From assembly GCF_001956215.1 (NCBI RefSeq), contig NZ_MRTQ01000001.1:124001-188000 (forward strand): 64,000 nucleotides of DNA, given 5' to 3'. The position numbers and the translations under genes were made by a program. Origin of the DNA: Paenibacillus sp. FSL R5-0490 (GTDB taxonomy: Bacteria > Bacillota > Bacilli > Bacillales > Cytobacillaceae). Shown here one piece after another: positions 56,011 to 64,000 of the stretch. The notes beneath the pieces were generated by a model that was not told where the DNA came from, searched no databases, and saw nothing but the letters and a program-made list of their open reading frames with translations. How positions within the stretch are numbered: position 1 is the stretch's first letter; the number at the start of each line of letters is the position of its first letter.

Positions 56011-57049
56011 TCGCATGAAGAACATTGTCGTACCTCTAGTTGCCGTTCTGCTCGGGGTATTAGTAGGCACAATCATTATGATAGCAACTGGATATAATGC
56101 CGGATCTGCATTTATTGCCTTATGGAACGGTGCTTTTGGTGAAATCTACTACACTGGTGAAGTAGTCAGACAGGTCACACCTTATATTCTGGCTGGTTTG
56201 GCAGTTGCATTTGCTTTCCGTACAGGCTTATTTAATATCGGTGTTGAAGGACAGCTGATCGTCGGATGGCTTGCAGCTGTTTGGGTAGGGGTTGCATTTG
56301 ATCTTCCAAAATTCATCCATCTGCCGCTCGCGGTTCTCGCAGCTGCAGCTGCTGGTGCGCTGTGGGCCTTTATACCGGGCCTTTTGAAAGCCAAGTTCAA
56401 AGTGCATGAAGTAATTGTCACGATAATGATGAACTATGTGGCTTTGCATGTAACCAACTATATTATCCGTACTGTTCTTTCAGAAAAAAGTGACCGGACT
56501 GAGATGATTGCAGAATCTGCATCATTGCGTTCCCCGTTTCTTGAGGGATTAACTGATTATTCCCGTCTGCATTGGGGAATTTTAATTGCTTTAGCATGTG
56601 TGTTTATTATGTGGTTCCTATTAGAGAAAACATCGAAGGGATACGAATTGCGGGCTGTAGGCTTTAACCAGCATGCATCTGAATATGCAGGCATGAGCGT
56701 CAGCAAAAATATCATTCTATCAATGGTCATCTCAGGAGCATTTGCAGGTCTTGCGGGTGCGATGGAAGCATTGGGTACATTCGGCTATGCAGCCATTAAG
56801 GGCGGCTTTACCGGAGTAGGTTTTGATGGTATTGCGGTAGCACTTTTAGGCGGAAATGGTCCAATTGGAATTATTTTTGCAGCATTGCTATTCGGAAGCT
56901 TGAAGGTCGGCGCCTTAAACATGCCGCTTGAAGCTGGAGTTCCAAATGAACTTGTTGATATTATCATTGCTCTTATCGTGTTCTTTGTTGCAGCAAGCTA
57001 TATGATTCGCATTTTTATTGACCGTATCAGCAAAAAGGGGGTGAAGTAA
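56003..57049 (+). CDS. nupP: Nucleoside ABC transporter permease NupP
   Basis: A 348-residue membrane permease of the branched-chain/ribose-type family, with about ten hydrophobic segments. The family motifs ALAVAFAFRTGLFNIGVEGQ-like LAVAFAFRTGLFNIGVEGQL and AGMSVSKNIILSMVISGAFAG are present, the latter a likely contact to the ATPase. The start is ambiguous: GTG 55991 (GGAAGGA upstream) would add four residues; ATG 56003 overlaps nupO by 8 bases and gives the length I expect. It is followed directly by nupQ with no gap. Confidence 0.92.
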   Translation: MSNRMKNIVVPLVAVLLGVLVGTIIMIATGYNAGSAFIALWNGAFGEIYYTGEVVRQVTPYILAGLAVAFAFRTGLFNIGVEGQLIVGWLAAVWVGVAFDLPKFIHLPLAVLAAAAAGALWAFIPGLLKAKFKVHEVIVTIMMNYVALHVTNYIIRTVLSEKSDRTEMIAESASLRSPFLEGLTDYSRLHWGILIALACVFIMWFLLEKTSKGYELRAVGFNQHASEYAGMSVSKNIILSMVISGAFAGLAGAMEALGTFGYAAIKGGFTGVGFDGIAVALLGGNGPIGIIFAALLFGSLKVGALNMPLEAGVPNELVDIIIALIVFFVAASYMIRIFIDRISKKGVK

Positions 57050-58009
57050 GTGGGCTTAATGGAGATCTTATTAATTATTATTCCATCAACTTTGCTTTGG
57101 GCAGCCCCGCTTATTTTCACTGGATTGGGCGGAAACTTCTCAGAGAGCTCCGGTGTTGTAAATATTGGATTAGAAGGCTTAATGGTAATTGGAGCTTTCA
57201 CTGCTATTGTTTTTAACCTTACGTTTGTTGATGTATTTGGCAGTATGACACCGTGGGTTGCATTACTGGCAGCTATGGTTGTTGGAGCTCTGCTATCCAT
57301 CCTGCATGCTGTTGCTTCTATTACCTTTAGAGCAGACCAAGTTGTGTCAGGGGTTGCGATTAACCTTCTTGCAATTGGTGCAGCACTGTTCCTGGTTAAA
57401 TTCATTTATGGAAAAGGCCAGACAGATATCATTCAAAAAGGATTCAGCAAAGTGGATATTCCATTTTTGAGTGACATACCTTTTATTGGTAAATTATTCT
57501 TTTCAAACACTTATTACACTTCATTCGTTGCCATTGCCGTTGCATTCCTAGCCTGGTTTGTGATGTTTAAGACTCCATTCGGGTTAAGGCTTCGGGCGGT
57601 TGGTGAACATCCAATGGCTGCGGATACAATGGGTATCAATGTAACAAGGATGAGATACATTGGGGTTTTAATCTCAGGAGCTCTTGCAGGGATAGGCGGC
57701 GGCGTGTACGCACAATCTATTTCTTCAGACTTCGGGCATGCAACAATCAGCGGCCAGGGCTTTATGGCTCTTGCAGCACTGATCTTTGGTAAGTGGCATC
57801 CGCTTGGTGTTATGGGCGCGGCTTTGTTCTTCGGATTTGCGCAAAGCTTGAGCATCATCGGCTCGAGCCTTCCATTCCTTGAAAATATTCCAAATGTCTA
57901 TCTTCTCATTGCGCCATATGTTTTAACGATTCTGGCATTAACGGGTTTCATCGGACGCGCGGATGCTCCAAAAGCATCTGGTACTCCTTATATAAAAGGA
58001 AAACGTTAA
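57050..58009 (+). CDS. nupQ: Nucleoside ABC transporter permease NupQ
   Basis: A 319-residue second permease, pairing with NupP to form the membrane channel. About nine membrane segments; SGVVNIGLEGLMVIGAFTAI and LRLRAVGEHPMAADTMGINV are typical of the family. Start is GTG 57050 with AAAGGGGGTGA upstream, immediately after the nupP stop. A good terminator closes the operon. Confidence 0.93.
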   Translation: MGLMEILLIIIPSTLLWAAPLIFTGLGGNFSESSGVVNIGLEGLMVIGAFTAIVFNLTFVDVFGSMTPWVALLAAMVVGALLSILHAVASITFRADQVVSGVAINLLAIGAALFLVKFIYGKGQTDIIQKGFSKVDIPFLSDIPFIGKLFFSNTYYTSFVAIAVAFLAWFVMFKTPFGLRLRAVGEHPMAADTMGINVTRMRYIGVLISGALAGIGGGVYAQSISSDFGHATISGQGFMALAALIFGKWHPLGVMGAALFFGFAQSLSIIGSSLPFLENIPNVYLLIAPYVLTILALTGFIGRADAPKASGTPYIKGKR

Positions 58010-58014
58010 CACAC

Positions 58015-58048
58015 AAAGCCTCATTTCTTTTCGGAAATGGGGCTTTTT
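58015..58048 (+). terminator. Terminator after nupQ
   Basis: AAAGCCTCATTTC / GAAATGGGGCTTT thirteen-pair stem (one G-T wobble) with a six-base loop, leading into TTTTT. Confidence 0.9.
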
Positions 58049-58117
58049 GCTGTTCAGAATCTTATTAAAAACCATCACTTATAAAAAATATATAAACCTT
58101 CCAATACAGCCAATAAC

Positions 58118-58147
58118 TTGAAATAAAGAAATAGGGCAAGGTATAGT
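58118..58147 (+). promoter_or_regulatory. Candidate sigma-A promoter of ymfF-ymfH
   Basis: TTGAAA (58118-58123), an 18-base spacer and TATAGT (58142-58147), in the 265-base gap after nupQ; leader about 120 bases. Confidence 0.55.
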
Positions 58148-58274
58148 AAGAATATGATTTATTACAAAGGACATTATAGAAGATAGCAGCAAAGTGTTTA
58201 CATACAGGGGATGCTCCCTCTTTTTACTATTGACCGTACTTTGGACTCATCTATTACTGACAGGAGGAAAAGAC

Positions 58275-59555
58275 ATGGCCGTAATCTCTGAATCCGTAAA
58301 AGCCATGAATGGCTATAAGCTTCACGTGGTTAAAACAGAGAAATATAAAACCAATACCCTGGTTTGGAAAATGAAAGCTCCGCTTGAAAAGAGTACAGTT
58401 ACATTAAGATCCCTATTGCCTCATGTATTGCAGAGCAGCAGTGCGTCCTACCCTTCAACCGGAAAGCTGCGGGCTTACCTTGATGAATTATATGGTGCTA
58501 CGCTTTTCGTCGATTTGGCGAAAAAGGGCGAGTATCATGTCATTACCATTTCAGTTGAAATCGCAAACGAAAAATTTCTTTCAGATCCAACTCCTCTTTT
58601 GAAAAAAGCGTTCCAATTTTTAGCGGAAATCCTGATTAAGCCAAATGTGAATGAAGGCTCTTTTGACGAGGATACAGTTGAAAAAGAAAAAAGGACACTT
58701 AAACAGCGAATTCAATCAGTTTACGATGATAAAATGCGCTATTCCAATTTTCGGCTGGTTCAGGAAATGTGCAAAGATGAGCCCTATGCACTGCATGTGC
58801 ATGGCGAGAAAGATGATGTGGACAATATCACTCCTCATAGCCTTTATGAATATTATCAGCAGGCATTGGCGCAGGATGAGCTTGATTTATATGTTATAGG
58901 TGACGTAGATGAGGCAGATGCCGAATCATATGCAGGGGAGCTTTTAACTTTTGAAAAGAGATCACCTCAGACAGCGCCAGCATCTCCAGTTAGAACGAAG
59001 GAATCTGTAAACGAAGTCCGGGAAGAACAGGATGTGAAGCAGGGGAAACTCAATATCGGCTACCGGACAAATGTCGTGTACGGTGACCCGGAATATTATG
59101 CGCTTCAGGTATTCAATGGAATCTTCGGAGGTTTTTCTCATTCAAAACTGTTCTTGAACGTCCGGGAAAAAGCCAGTCTCGCATACTATGTAGCCAGCCG
59201 CCTGGAAAGCCATAAAGGGTTAATGATGGTGATGTCCGGAATCGATAACAGCAACTATGACCAGGCAGTGAGTATTATTAAAGAACAACTGGAAGCTATG
59301 AAGAATGGTGACTTTACAGAACAGGAAATGGAACAGACCAAAGCAGTCATTAAAAACCAGCTTCTGGAGACTGTTGATACAGCACGCGGGATTGTCGAGG
59401 TTCTTTACCATAATGTTGTGTCAGGAAAAGAAATTACCCTTCAAACCTGGATGGATGAAATGGATAAGGTAACAAAAGAGGAAATTGCCGCGACAGCCAA
59501 GAAGGTCAGTTTGGATACTGTGTATTTTCTGACAGGAAAGGAGGCGGGCAAGTAA
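58275..59555 (+). CDS. ymfF: M16-family peptidase-like protein YmfF (no zinc motif)
   Basis: A 426-residue M16-fold protein lacking the HxxEH zinc site; the corresponding region (about 50-75) reads PHVLQSSSASYPSTGKL. It carries the second-half M16 features, such as the FLNVREKASLAYYVASRLE segment with Arg and Tyr that bind substrate in the partner subunit. This suggests it is the non-catalytic half of a heterodimer with YmfH, encoded next and overlapping by one base (TAATG). ATG 58275 has AGGAGG upstream; the frame is open to 58194 but without conservation. Its substrate is unknown. Confidence 0.9.
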   Translation: MAVISESVKAMNGYKLHVVKTEKYKTNTLVWKMKAPLEKSTVTLRSLLPHVLQSSSASYPSTGKLRAYLDELYGATLFVDLAKKGEYHVITISVEIANEKFLSDPTPLLKKAFQFLAEILIKPNVNEGSFDEDTVEKEKRTLKQRIQSVYDDKMRYSNFRLVQEMCKDEPYALHVHGEKDDVDNITPHSLYEYYQQALAQDELDLYVIGDVDEADAESYAGELLTFEKRSPQTAPASPVRTKESVNEVREEQDVKQGKLNIGYRTNVVYGDPEYYALQVFNGIFGGFSHSKLFLNVREKASLAYYVASRLESHKGLMMVMSGIDNSNYDQAVSIIKEQLEAMKNGDFTEQEMEQTKAVIKNQLLETVDTARGIVEVLYHNVVSGKEITLQTWMDEMDKVTKEEIAATAKKVSLDTVYFLTGKEAGK

Positions 59556-60844
59556 TGGATAAAATCACTTTTGACCAGCTTCAGGAAGAGCTGTATTATG
59601 AAAAACTTGAAAATGGGCTGGATGTATATATCTTGCCGAAAAAGGGATTTAACAAGACTTATGCCACGTTTACGACTAAATATGGTTCAATCGACAATCA
59701 TTTCCTGCCCCCCGGAAAGGAAGAGTATGTAAAAGTTCCGGATGGGATTGCACATTTTTTGGAGCATAAGCTTTTTGAGAAAGAAGACGGGGATGTGTTC
59801 CAGCAATTCAGCAAACAGGGAGCATCGGCTAATGCTTTTACATCTTTCACCAGGACAGCTTATCTATTCTCCAGCACGTCTAATGTAGAGATGAACCTTG
59901 AAACGCTGATTGATTTTGTGCAGGACCCTTATTTTACAGAAAAGACTGTTGAAAAAGAGAAAGGAATCATCGGCCAGGAAATCACCATGTATGATGACAA
60001 TCCTGACTGGCGCTTATATTTTGGACTGATCGAAAATATGTTTAAAAACCATCCTGTTAAAATTGATATCGCAGGTACGATCGAGTCCATTTCTCATATC
60101 ACGAAAGATATGCTGTATGAATGCTATGAAACTTTCTATCACCCGAGCAACATGCTGCTGTTCATAGTCGGACCCGTTGATCCGGATCAGATTATGACTC
60201 AGGTGAGAGATAACCAAAGCAAGAAGGATTATAAAGAGATACCGGAAATCAAACGCCAATTCGAAGAAGAGCCTTCTGAAGCGGCCAAGAAGAAAAAAGT
60301 TCTTGAGATGAATGTCCAGACCTCAAAGTGCCTGGTCGGGATAAAGAGCAGTACTGCAAATCAGTCAGGCAAAGAAATGCTTAAAAATGAGCTGAGTCTG
60401 AATGTGCTTCTGGATATCTTGTTCGGTAAAAGCTCTGAGCATTACAGCACACTGTACAGTGAAGGATTAATTGATGACACATTCTCCTTTGATTATACAC
60501 AGGAGCAGGGTTTTGGATTTGCCATGGTGGGCGGAGACACAAACAATCCTGACCGGTTGGCTGAAACACTGCAAAAGATGCTCCTGGATGCAAGGGAAAA
60601 GGGAGCTATTTCACAGGAAACACTTGATCGGACAAAAAAGAAGAAAATAGGTGCATTCCTGCGGGCTGTCAATTCACCGGAATATATCGCCAATCAATTT
60701 ACCCGGTATGCTTTTAATGAAATGGATTTATTTAATGTTGTGCCGACCCTTGAAAGCATCACACTTGAGGATGTGGAAAATGCGGCTGGTAATTTGATAA
60801 GTGAAGAACGGTTTACGGTTTGCCAGGTTGTCCCTAAGAAATAA
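59555..60844 (+). CDS. ymfH: M16-family zinc peptidase YmfH
   Basis: A 429-residue M16 peptidase with the intact inverted zinc motif HFLEH near residue 69 (IAHFLEHKLF) and a downstream Glu in KGIIGQEITMYDD. Early segments KLENGLDVYILPKKGFNKTYA and SANAFTSFTRTAYLF are family hallmarks. By analogy with two-subunit M16 proteases, YmfF and YmfH would form one closed chamber that degrades or matures a peptide; the real substrate is unknown. The start codon overlaps the ymfF stop. A terminator-like hairpin follows before ymfI. Confidence 0.92.
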   Translation: MDKITFDQLQEELYYEKLENGLDVYILPKKGFNKTYATFTTKYGSIDNHFLPPGKEEYVKVPDGIAHFLEHKLFEKEDGDVFQQFSKQGASANAFTSFTRTAYLFSSTSNVEMNLETLIDFVQDPYFTEKTVEKEKGIIGQEITMYDDNPDWRLYFGLIENMFKNHPVKIDIAGTIESISHITKDMLYECYETFYHPSNMLLFIVGPVDPDQIMTQVRDNQSKKDYKEIPEIKRQFEEEPSEAAKKKKVLEMNVQTSKCLVGIKSSTANQSGKEMLKNELSLNVLLDILFGKSSEHYSTLYSEGLIDDTFSFDYTQEQGFGFAMVGGDTNNPDRLAETLQKMLLDAREKGAISQETLDRTKKKKIGAFLRAVNSPEYIANQFTRYAFNEMDLFNVVPTLESITLEDVENAAGNLISEERFTVCQVVPKK

Positions 60845-60860
60845 CAAGCAGTTTCAGCAG

Positions 60861-60890
60861 AGCGCCATTAAATGGCGCTTTGCTTTTTTC
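60861..60890 (+). terminator. Terminator-like hairpin between ymfH and ymfI
   Basis: AGCGCCA / TGGCGCT (extendable by two A-T pairs) followed by TTGCTTTTTT. The ymfI Shine-Dalgarno GGGAGGA begins at once after the T run, so this hairpin reduces read-through into ymfI. Confidence 0.7.
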
Positions 60891-60903
60891 GGGAGGATAT
60901 GAA

Positions 60904-61626
60904 ATGAAGAAATTTGCATTAATAACTGGAGCGAGCGGAGGAATCGGCCAGGCAGTCAGCGTCAAACTGGCAGAAGAAGGCTATTCGCTTTATTTGCATT
61001 ACAATCATAATAGGGATGGCATTACCAGGCTTCTGGACCGCCTGCAAAGGTTTGGCGGAGAATATATTCCGATCCAGGCAGACTTGTCTGTACCAGGCGG
61101 GTATAAAAAAATTATTCCTGACATATTTTCACTTGATGCCATTATTCATAATAGCGGAACAGCTCAATATGGACTTCTTACTGAAATTCAGCAAACGGAA
61201 ATGGAAGCTCTGATGAACCTCCATGTGACCTCGCCGCTTCTCCTGACGAAAGAGCTTCTGCCGAAACTTTTAACAAAGGCGAGCGGGAACATTATAGTGG
61301 TTTCTTCGATATGGGGGCAGACGGGTGCCGCTTGTGAAGTTGCATACTCGGCTGCAAAGGGTGCACAAATTGCTTTTGCAAAGGCTTTAAGCAAGGAGGT
61401 TGCCCTTAACGGGGTAAGGGTTAATGCTATTGCTCCGGGTGCAGTTGAGACGGCCATGCTGAAGGACTTTACAGAAGAAGAGCTTAATGCTGTGAAAAGT
61501 GAAATTCCTATGGGCAGGCTTGCCTTGCCGGCTGACATAGCCAACGCCATTTCCTTTCTTCTTTCGGAAAAGGCATCGTATATTACCGGGCAGGTTATGG
61601 CAGTGAATGGCGGCTGGTATACGTAA
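60904..61626 (+). CDS. ymfI: Short-chain dehydrogenase/reductase YmfI
   Basis: A 240-residue classical SDR resembling FabG-type 3-oxoacyl reductases. Cofactor motif TGASGGIG near residues 8-15, NSG in place of NNAG, catalytic Ser in VVSSIWGQ, and the YSAAK Tyr-Lys pair; C-terminal NAIAPGAVETAM and GQVMAVNGGWYT. The substrate is not known. ATG 60904 lies seven bases behind GGGAGGA; an in-frame start at 60880 falls in the terminator. It lies after the ymfF-ymfH pair as in B. subtilis. Confidence 0.92.
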   Translation: MKKFALITGASGGIGQAVSVKLAEEGYSLYLHYNHNRDGITRLLDRLQRFGGEYIPIQADLSVPGGYKKIIPDIFSLDAIIHNSGTAQYGLLTEIQQTEMEALMNLHVTSPLLLTKELLPKLLTKASGNIIVVSSIWGQTGAACEVAYSAAKGAQIAFAKALSKEVALNGVRVNAIAPGAVETAMLKDFTEEELNAVKSEIPMGRLALPADIANAISFLLSEKASYITGQVMAVNGGWYT

Positions 61627-61680
61627 CTGCAGATCGTTCAAAGAAGTGTCACATGTTTTTTGAGTCATGTCTAAGTGCAT

Positions 61681-61714
61681 GCATATTTTATTCAGCCCCT
61701 AAGCACAATATAAT
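61681..61714 (+). promoter_or_regulatory. Candidate promoter(s) of ymfJ
   Basis: Two overlapping possibilities: a consensus sigma-A -10 TATAAT (61709-61714) without a good -35, or a forespore SigG-like pair GCATA (61681-61685), 18 bases, CACAATA (61704-61710; consensus CATNHTA, one mismatch). Both end about 30 bases before ymfJ. Confidence 0.45.
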
Positions 61715-61741
61715 TGTACAACATTTAAAGGAGGCAAAATT

Positions 61742-61999
61742 ATGTCTGTACTAGATAACTGGCAGCAATGGAAAGATTTCCTTGGCGATCGTCTTCATCA
61801 GGGAATGGACCAGGGAATGAATAAGGAAACAGTAAATGACTTTGCTTATCAAATCGGCGATTATTTAGCCAAGCAAGTGGAGCCAAAGAATGACCAGGAA
61901 AAAATCCTGGCTGACCTCTGGTCTGTAGCAAGCCCTGATGAGCAGCATGCCATTGCCAATATGATGGTAAAGCTTGTTCAGAACGATGGTACCCGCTAA
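61742..61999 (+). CDS. ymfJ: DUF3243 protein YmfJ
   Basis: An 85-residue small soluble protein of the DUF3243 family (YmfJ). It is mostly helical, with SVLDNWQQWKDFLGDRLHQG at the start and SPDEQHAIANMMVKLVQN near the end. Function unknown. A perfect AAAGGAGG (61728-61735) precedes the ATG, and the gene has its own promoter and a perfect terminator, so it is probably strongly expressed under some condition, possibly in the forespore. Confidence 0.93.
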   Translation: MSVLDNWQQWKDFLGDRLHQGMDQGMNKETVNDFAYQIGDYLAKQVEPKNDQEKILADLWSVASPDEQHAIANMMVKLVQNDGTR

Positions 62000-62016
62000 G
62001 AAAATAATAGTAATCA

Positions 62017-62050
62017 GCAAAAAGAGAGGATTGCCTCTCTTTTTGCTTTT
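62017..62050 (+). terminator. Terminator after ymfJ
   Basis: GCAAAAAGAGAGG / CCTCTCTTTTTGC perfect thirteen-pair stem with an ATTG loop and TTTT tail. Confidence 0.93.
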
Positions 62051-62231
62051 CCTCAAAAACATTTCCTTTCCGCCAAACGGGTTTTTCCTTTCATATTGGC
62101 AAAAAATCATATATTATAGAACCTAGATGAAAATTTAGGATAAGTTTAATAAAATTTTACATACCAAAAAGAGTTGCATATATATATAAAATGCGCAAAT
62201 ACATGCGCATCATGCAAGAGGAGGTTTTCCG

Positions 62232-63023
62232 GTGGAGAAAACAGAATGGTATTTGGAATATGAAATCCAAAAGAATCGTCCCGGCTTGCTTGGTGACATT
62301 TCTTCCCTGCTGGGTATGCTTTCCATTAATATTGTCACGATCAATGGCGTGGATGAAGGCCGCAGAGGCTTGCTGATTTTGGCTAAAGACCATGAACAGA
62401 TTGAACGCCTAAAGTCCATTCTTAATACGATGGACACGATTAAAGTGATTAAGCTCCGGGAGCCTAAGCTCCGGGACCGACTGGCCGTGCGCCATGGAAG
62501 ATATATACAAAGGGATGCCGACGATAAGAAAACGTTCAGGTTCGTCAGGGACGAGCTTGGGCTCTTGGTTGATTTCATGGCTGAATTATTTAAACAGGAA
62601 GGGCACAAGCTAATAGGGATCAGGGGAATGCCAAGGGTTGGAAAAACAGAATCCATAGTTGCTTCAAGTGTCTGTGCGAACAAACGCTGGCTATTTGTTT
62701 CATCCACGCTGCTAAAGCAGACGATACGAAATCAGCTGATTGAGGATGAATATAATGAAGACAATTTGTTCATAATAGACGGAATTGTCTCAACCAGACG
62801 TGCCAACGAACGGCACTGGCAGCTCGTCCGGGAAATTATGCGCCTCCCGGCAGTCAAGGTAGTAGAGCATCCCGATATTTTTGTGCAAAATACTGAATAC
62901 TCTCTTAATGATTTTGATTATATTATTGAGCTTCGTCACGACCATGATGAAGAGATAACATATGATGTGGTGGAGAAGAACAATATGTTCTCTGAATCTG
63001 ACTTTGGAGGCTTTGATTTTTAG
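62232..63023 (+). CDS. ymfK: YmfK, DUF3388 protein with ACT-like domain and Walker A motif
   Basis: A 263-residue protein of the YmfK (DUF3388) family. Residues about 5-75 resemble an ACT domain (YEIQKNRPGLLGDISSLLGM, then NIVTINGVDEGRRGLLIL), the fold used to sense amino acids or other small ligands. Residues 132-139 are a canonical Walker A, GMPRVGKT, and NLFIIDGIVS (near 175-185) could serve as Walker B; the region after it looks like a small P-loop domain. No function is known to me. The start is GTG 62232 with AGAGGAGG upstream. It lies 21 bases before rodZ and may be co-transcribed with it. Confidence 0.88.
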   Translation: MEKTEWYLEYEIQKNRPGLLGDISSLLGMLSINIVTINGVDEGRRGLLILAKDHEQIERLKSILNTMDTIKVIKLREPKLRDRLAVRHGRYIQRDADDKKTFRFVRDELGLLVDFMAELFKQEGHKLIGIRGMPRVGKTESIVASSVCANKRWLFVSSTLLKQTIRNQLIEDEYNEDNLFIIDGIVSTRRANERHWQLVREIMRLPAVKVVEHPDIFVQNTEYSLNDFDYIIELRHDHDEEITYDVVEKNNMFSESDFGGFDF

Positions 63024-63044
63024 TAAGTTGGAAGGTGTTGTAAA

Positions 63045-63950
63045 TTGACAGAACTAGGCAATCGATTAAAAGAAGCGCGGCTGGCTAAAGATATGAGCCT
63101 TGACGATCTGCAGAAGGTCACAAAAATACAAAAACGCTATTTGGCGGGAATTGAAGAGGGCGATTATAGCATGATGCCCGGTAAGTTTTATGTCAGGGCA
63201 TTTATAAAACAGTATGCTGAAGCGGTTGGAATTGAACCGGAAGAAATTTTCGAACAGTTTAAAGATGATATTCCGGCACAGGTGAATGATGATATTCCAG
63301 AAAAGCTATCGCGCGTTCAGTCCAGGAAAGATCTTTCCGGCAGGACTTCAAAAGTATTTGATATTCTTCCAAAGGTTCTCATTGGCGTATTCATTGTTGG
63401 CCTCATTGCAGTCCTATACAATTTTCTCGGGGCCAAAGATCAGGCGGATAATGAAGAGAAGCCCTCAGATCTGACTGATGAACAGACAGTTATAGAAGAG
63501 TCTGAAAACCTCGCCGAAAATAAAAAAGATGAACCAGCAGGAAAGAAAGAAGAATCTGCTGACAAAGATGCTGCTGAGGAAAATGACAAGGACCAGGAAG
63601 CCGAGGAAAAGCCAAAGCAGGAGGTTGCTGTTGTTCAATCCAGTGGAAATGGAACGGTTTATGAATTGAAAAATGCGGACAAGTTTGAACTGGAAGTTTT
63701 GTCTACAGGAGAAACTTGGGTGAATATTAAGAACGGAAAAGGGGATTCCCTCTTCCAGGGAATGCTGACTGCGGAAGGCACGAAAAGCCAGAAGGTAGAC
63801 TTTTCAAAAGAAACGGAAGCTTCCATTGTAGTCGGAAATTCGACTCAAACTGAAATCTATGTAAACGGCGAAAAAATTGAGTACAAAGTGCCGCCTTCAC
63901 AATCCGTCAAGCAGGATATAACGATAAAGTACGCGCCGAAGACCGAATAG
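63045..63950 (+). CDS. rodZ: Cell-shape protein RodZ (YmfM)
   Basis: A 301-residue bitopic membrane protein linking MreB filaments to the cell-wall elongation machinery. The N-terminal cytoplasmic HTH_25 domain (about 1-70: LGNRLKEARLAKDMSLDDLQ, KFYVRAFIKQYAEAVG) is followed by a transmembrane helix (about 109-127), a very acidic Glu/Lys/Asp-rich stretch outside the membrane (130-195) and a C-terminal DUF4115 beta domain (205-290). Start is TTG 63045 behind GGAAGGTG. In B. subtilis pgsA follows; only 50 bases remain in the window, so this cannot be seen. Confidence 0.94.
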   Translation: MTELGNRLKEARLAKDMSLDDLQKVTKIQKRYLAGIEEGDYSMMPGKFYVRAFIKQYAEAVGIEPEEIFEQFKDDIPAQVNDDIPEKLSRVQSRKDLSGRTSKVFDILPKVLIGVFIVGLIAVLYNFLGAKDQADNEEKPSDLTDEQTVIEESENLAENKKDEPAGKKEESADKDAAEENDKDQEAEEKPKQEVAVVQSSGNGTVYELKNADKFELEVLSTGETWVNIKNGKGDSLFQGMLTAEGTKSQKVDFSKETEASIVVGNSTQTEIYVNGEKIEYKVPPSQSVKQDITIKYAPKTE

Positions 63951-63979
63951 TCATCTTTAGATGACTATTTTCGCTTTTT
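63946..63979 (+). terminator. Terminator overlapping the rodZ stop codon
   Basis: AATAGTCATC / GATGACTATT ten-pair stem with a TTTA loop; the stop TAG (63948-63950) lies in the 5' arm. TTTTCGCTTTTT follows. Confidence 0.8.
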
Positions 63980-64000
63980 ATGTAAAAATTATTAGTAAAA

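Overview
The window is a contiguous stretch of core chromosome from a motile, endospore-forming member of the Bacillaceae. Gene content, gene order and protein sequence follow the Bacillus subtilis fliP-to-ymfM (rodZ) region almost gene for gene. It has low-to-moderate G+C, strong AGGAGG-type ribosome binding sites, frequent TTG starts, and all genes on the + strand. I think of a Cytobacillus/Mesobacillus-like or other former 'Bacillus' genus rather than B. subtilis itself, because several local differences from B. subtilis are visible. No phage, insertion sequence, CRISPR array, tRNA or rRNA was seen.

Layout. (1) 1-15120 is the distal part of the large fla/che operon: type III export gate genes fliP-fliQ-fliR-flhB-flhA, flagellar number/placement GTPase and ATPase flhF-flhG, chemotaxis genes cheB-cheA-cheW-cheC-cheD, sigma factor sigD, then a DUF342/FapA-like gene, a small unknown gene and a swrB-like gene. 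(2) 15121-18501 is the translation/UMP kinase block rpsB-tsf-pyrH-frr. (3) 18502-23302 is envelope and isoprenoid synthesis: uppS-cdsA-dxr-rseP. (4) 23303-27721 is polC. The prolyl-tRNA synthetase gene proS, which lies between rseP and polC in B. subtilis, is absent. (5) 27722-38155 is the nusA-infB operon (rimP-nusA-rnpM-ylxQ-infB-ylxP-rbfA), then truB-ribF, rpsO and pnp. (6) 38156-46465 is a sporulation/lysine block: ylxY, mlpA, ymxH, dipicolinate synthase dpaA-dpaB and asd-dapG-dapA, which makes its precursor. (7) 46466-51962 is rnjB, tepA, ylzJ and spoIIIE. (8) 51963-58048 is a GntR regulator (ymfC/nupR) directly followed by a nucleoside ABC transporter nupNOPQ; in B. subtilis these are unlinked. 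(9) 58049-64000 is ymfF-ymfH (paired M16 peptidases), ymfI, ymfJ, ymfK and rodZ.

Functional logic. Region 1 builds and steers flagella. The block from rpsB to pnp is housekeeping gene expression, with strong sigma-A promoters before rpsB, nusA and rnjB and leader hairpins before rpsB, rimP and rpsO. Region 6 channels aspartate to dihydrodipicolinate, which DpaA/DpaB oxidise to the spore-core chelator dipicolinate; a SigK-like promoter precedes dpaA. Region 8 looks like a self-contained regulator-plus-transporter unit.

The most interesting non-textbook points are: a dispersed repeat family whose ends sit directly against ribosome binding sites (before dxr and flhA, and between rpsB and tsf); the missing proS, with a short tandem duplication at the scar; an extended sigD-rpsB interval with two poorly known genes; a long inverted repeat in the dapG-dapA gap; the nupR-nupNOPQ linkage with a palindrome before nupR; and YmfK, an ACT-like domain joined to a Walker A motif. 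I did not find anything I would call a clear new defence or mobile system. All gene names rest on recognising the protein sequences from memory, not on database searches.
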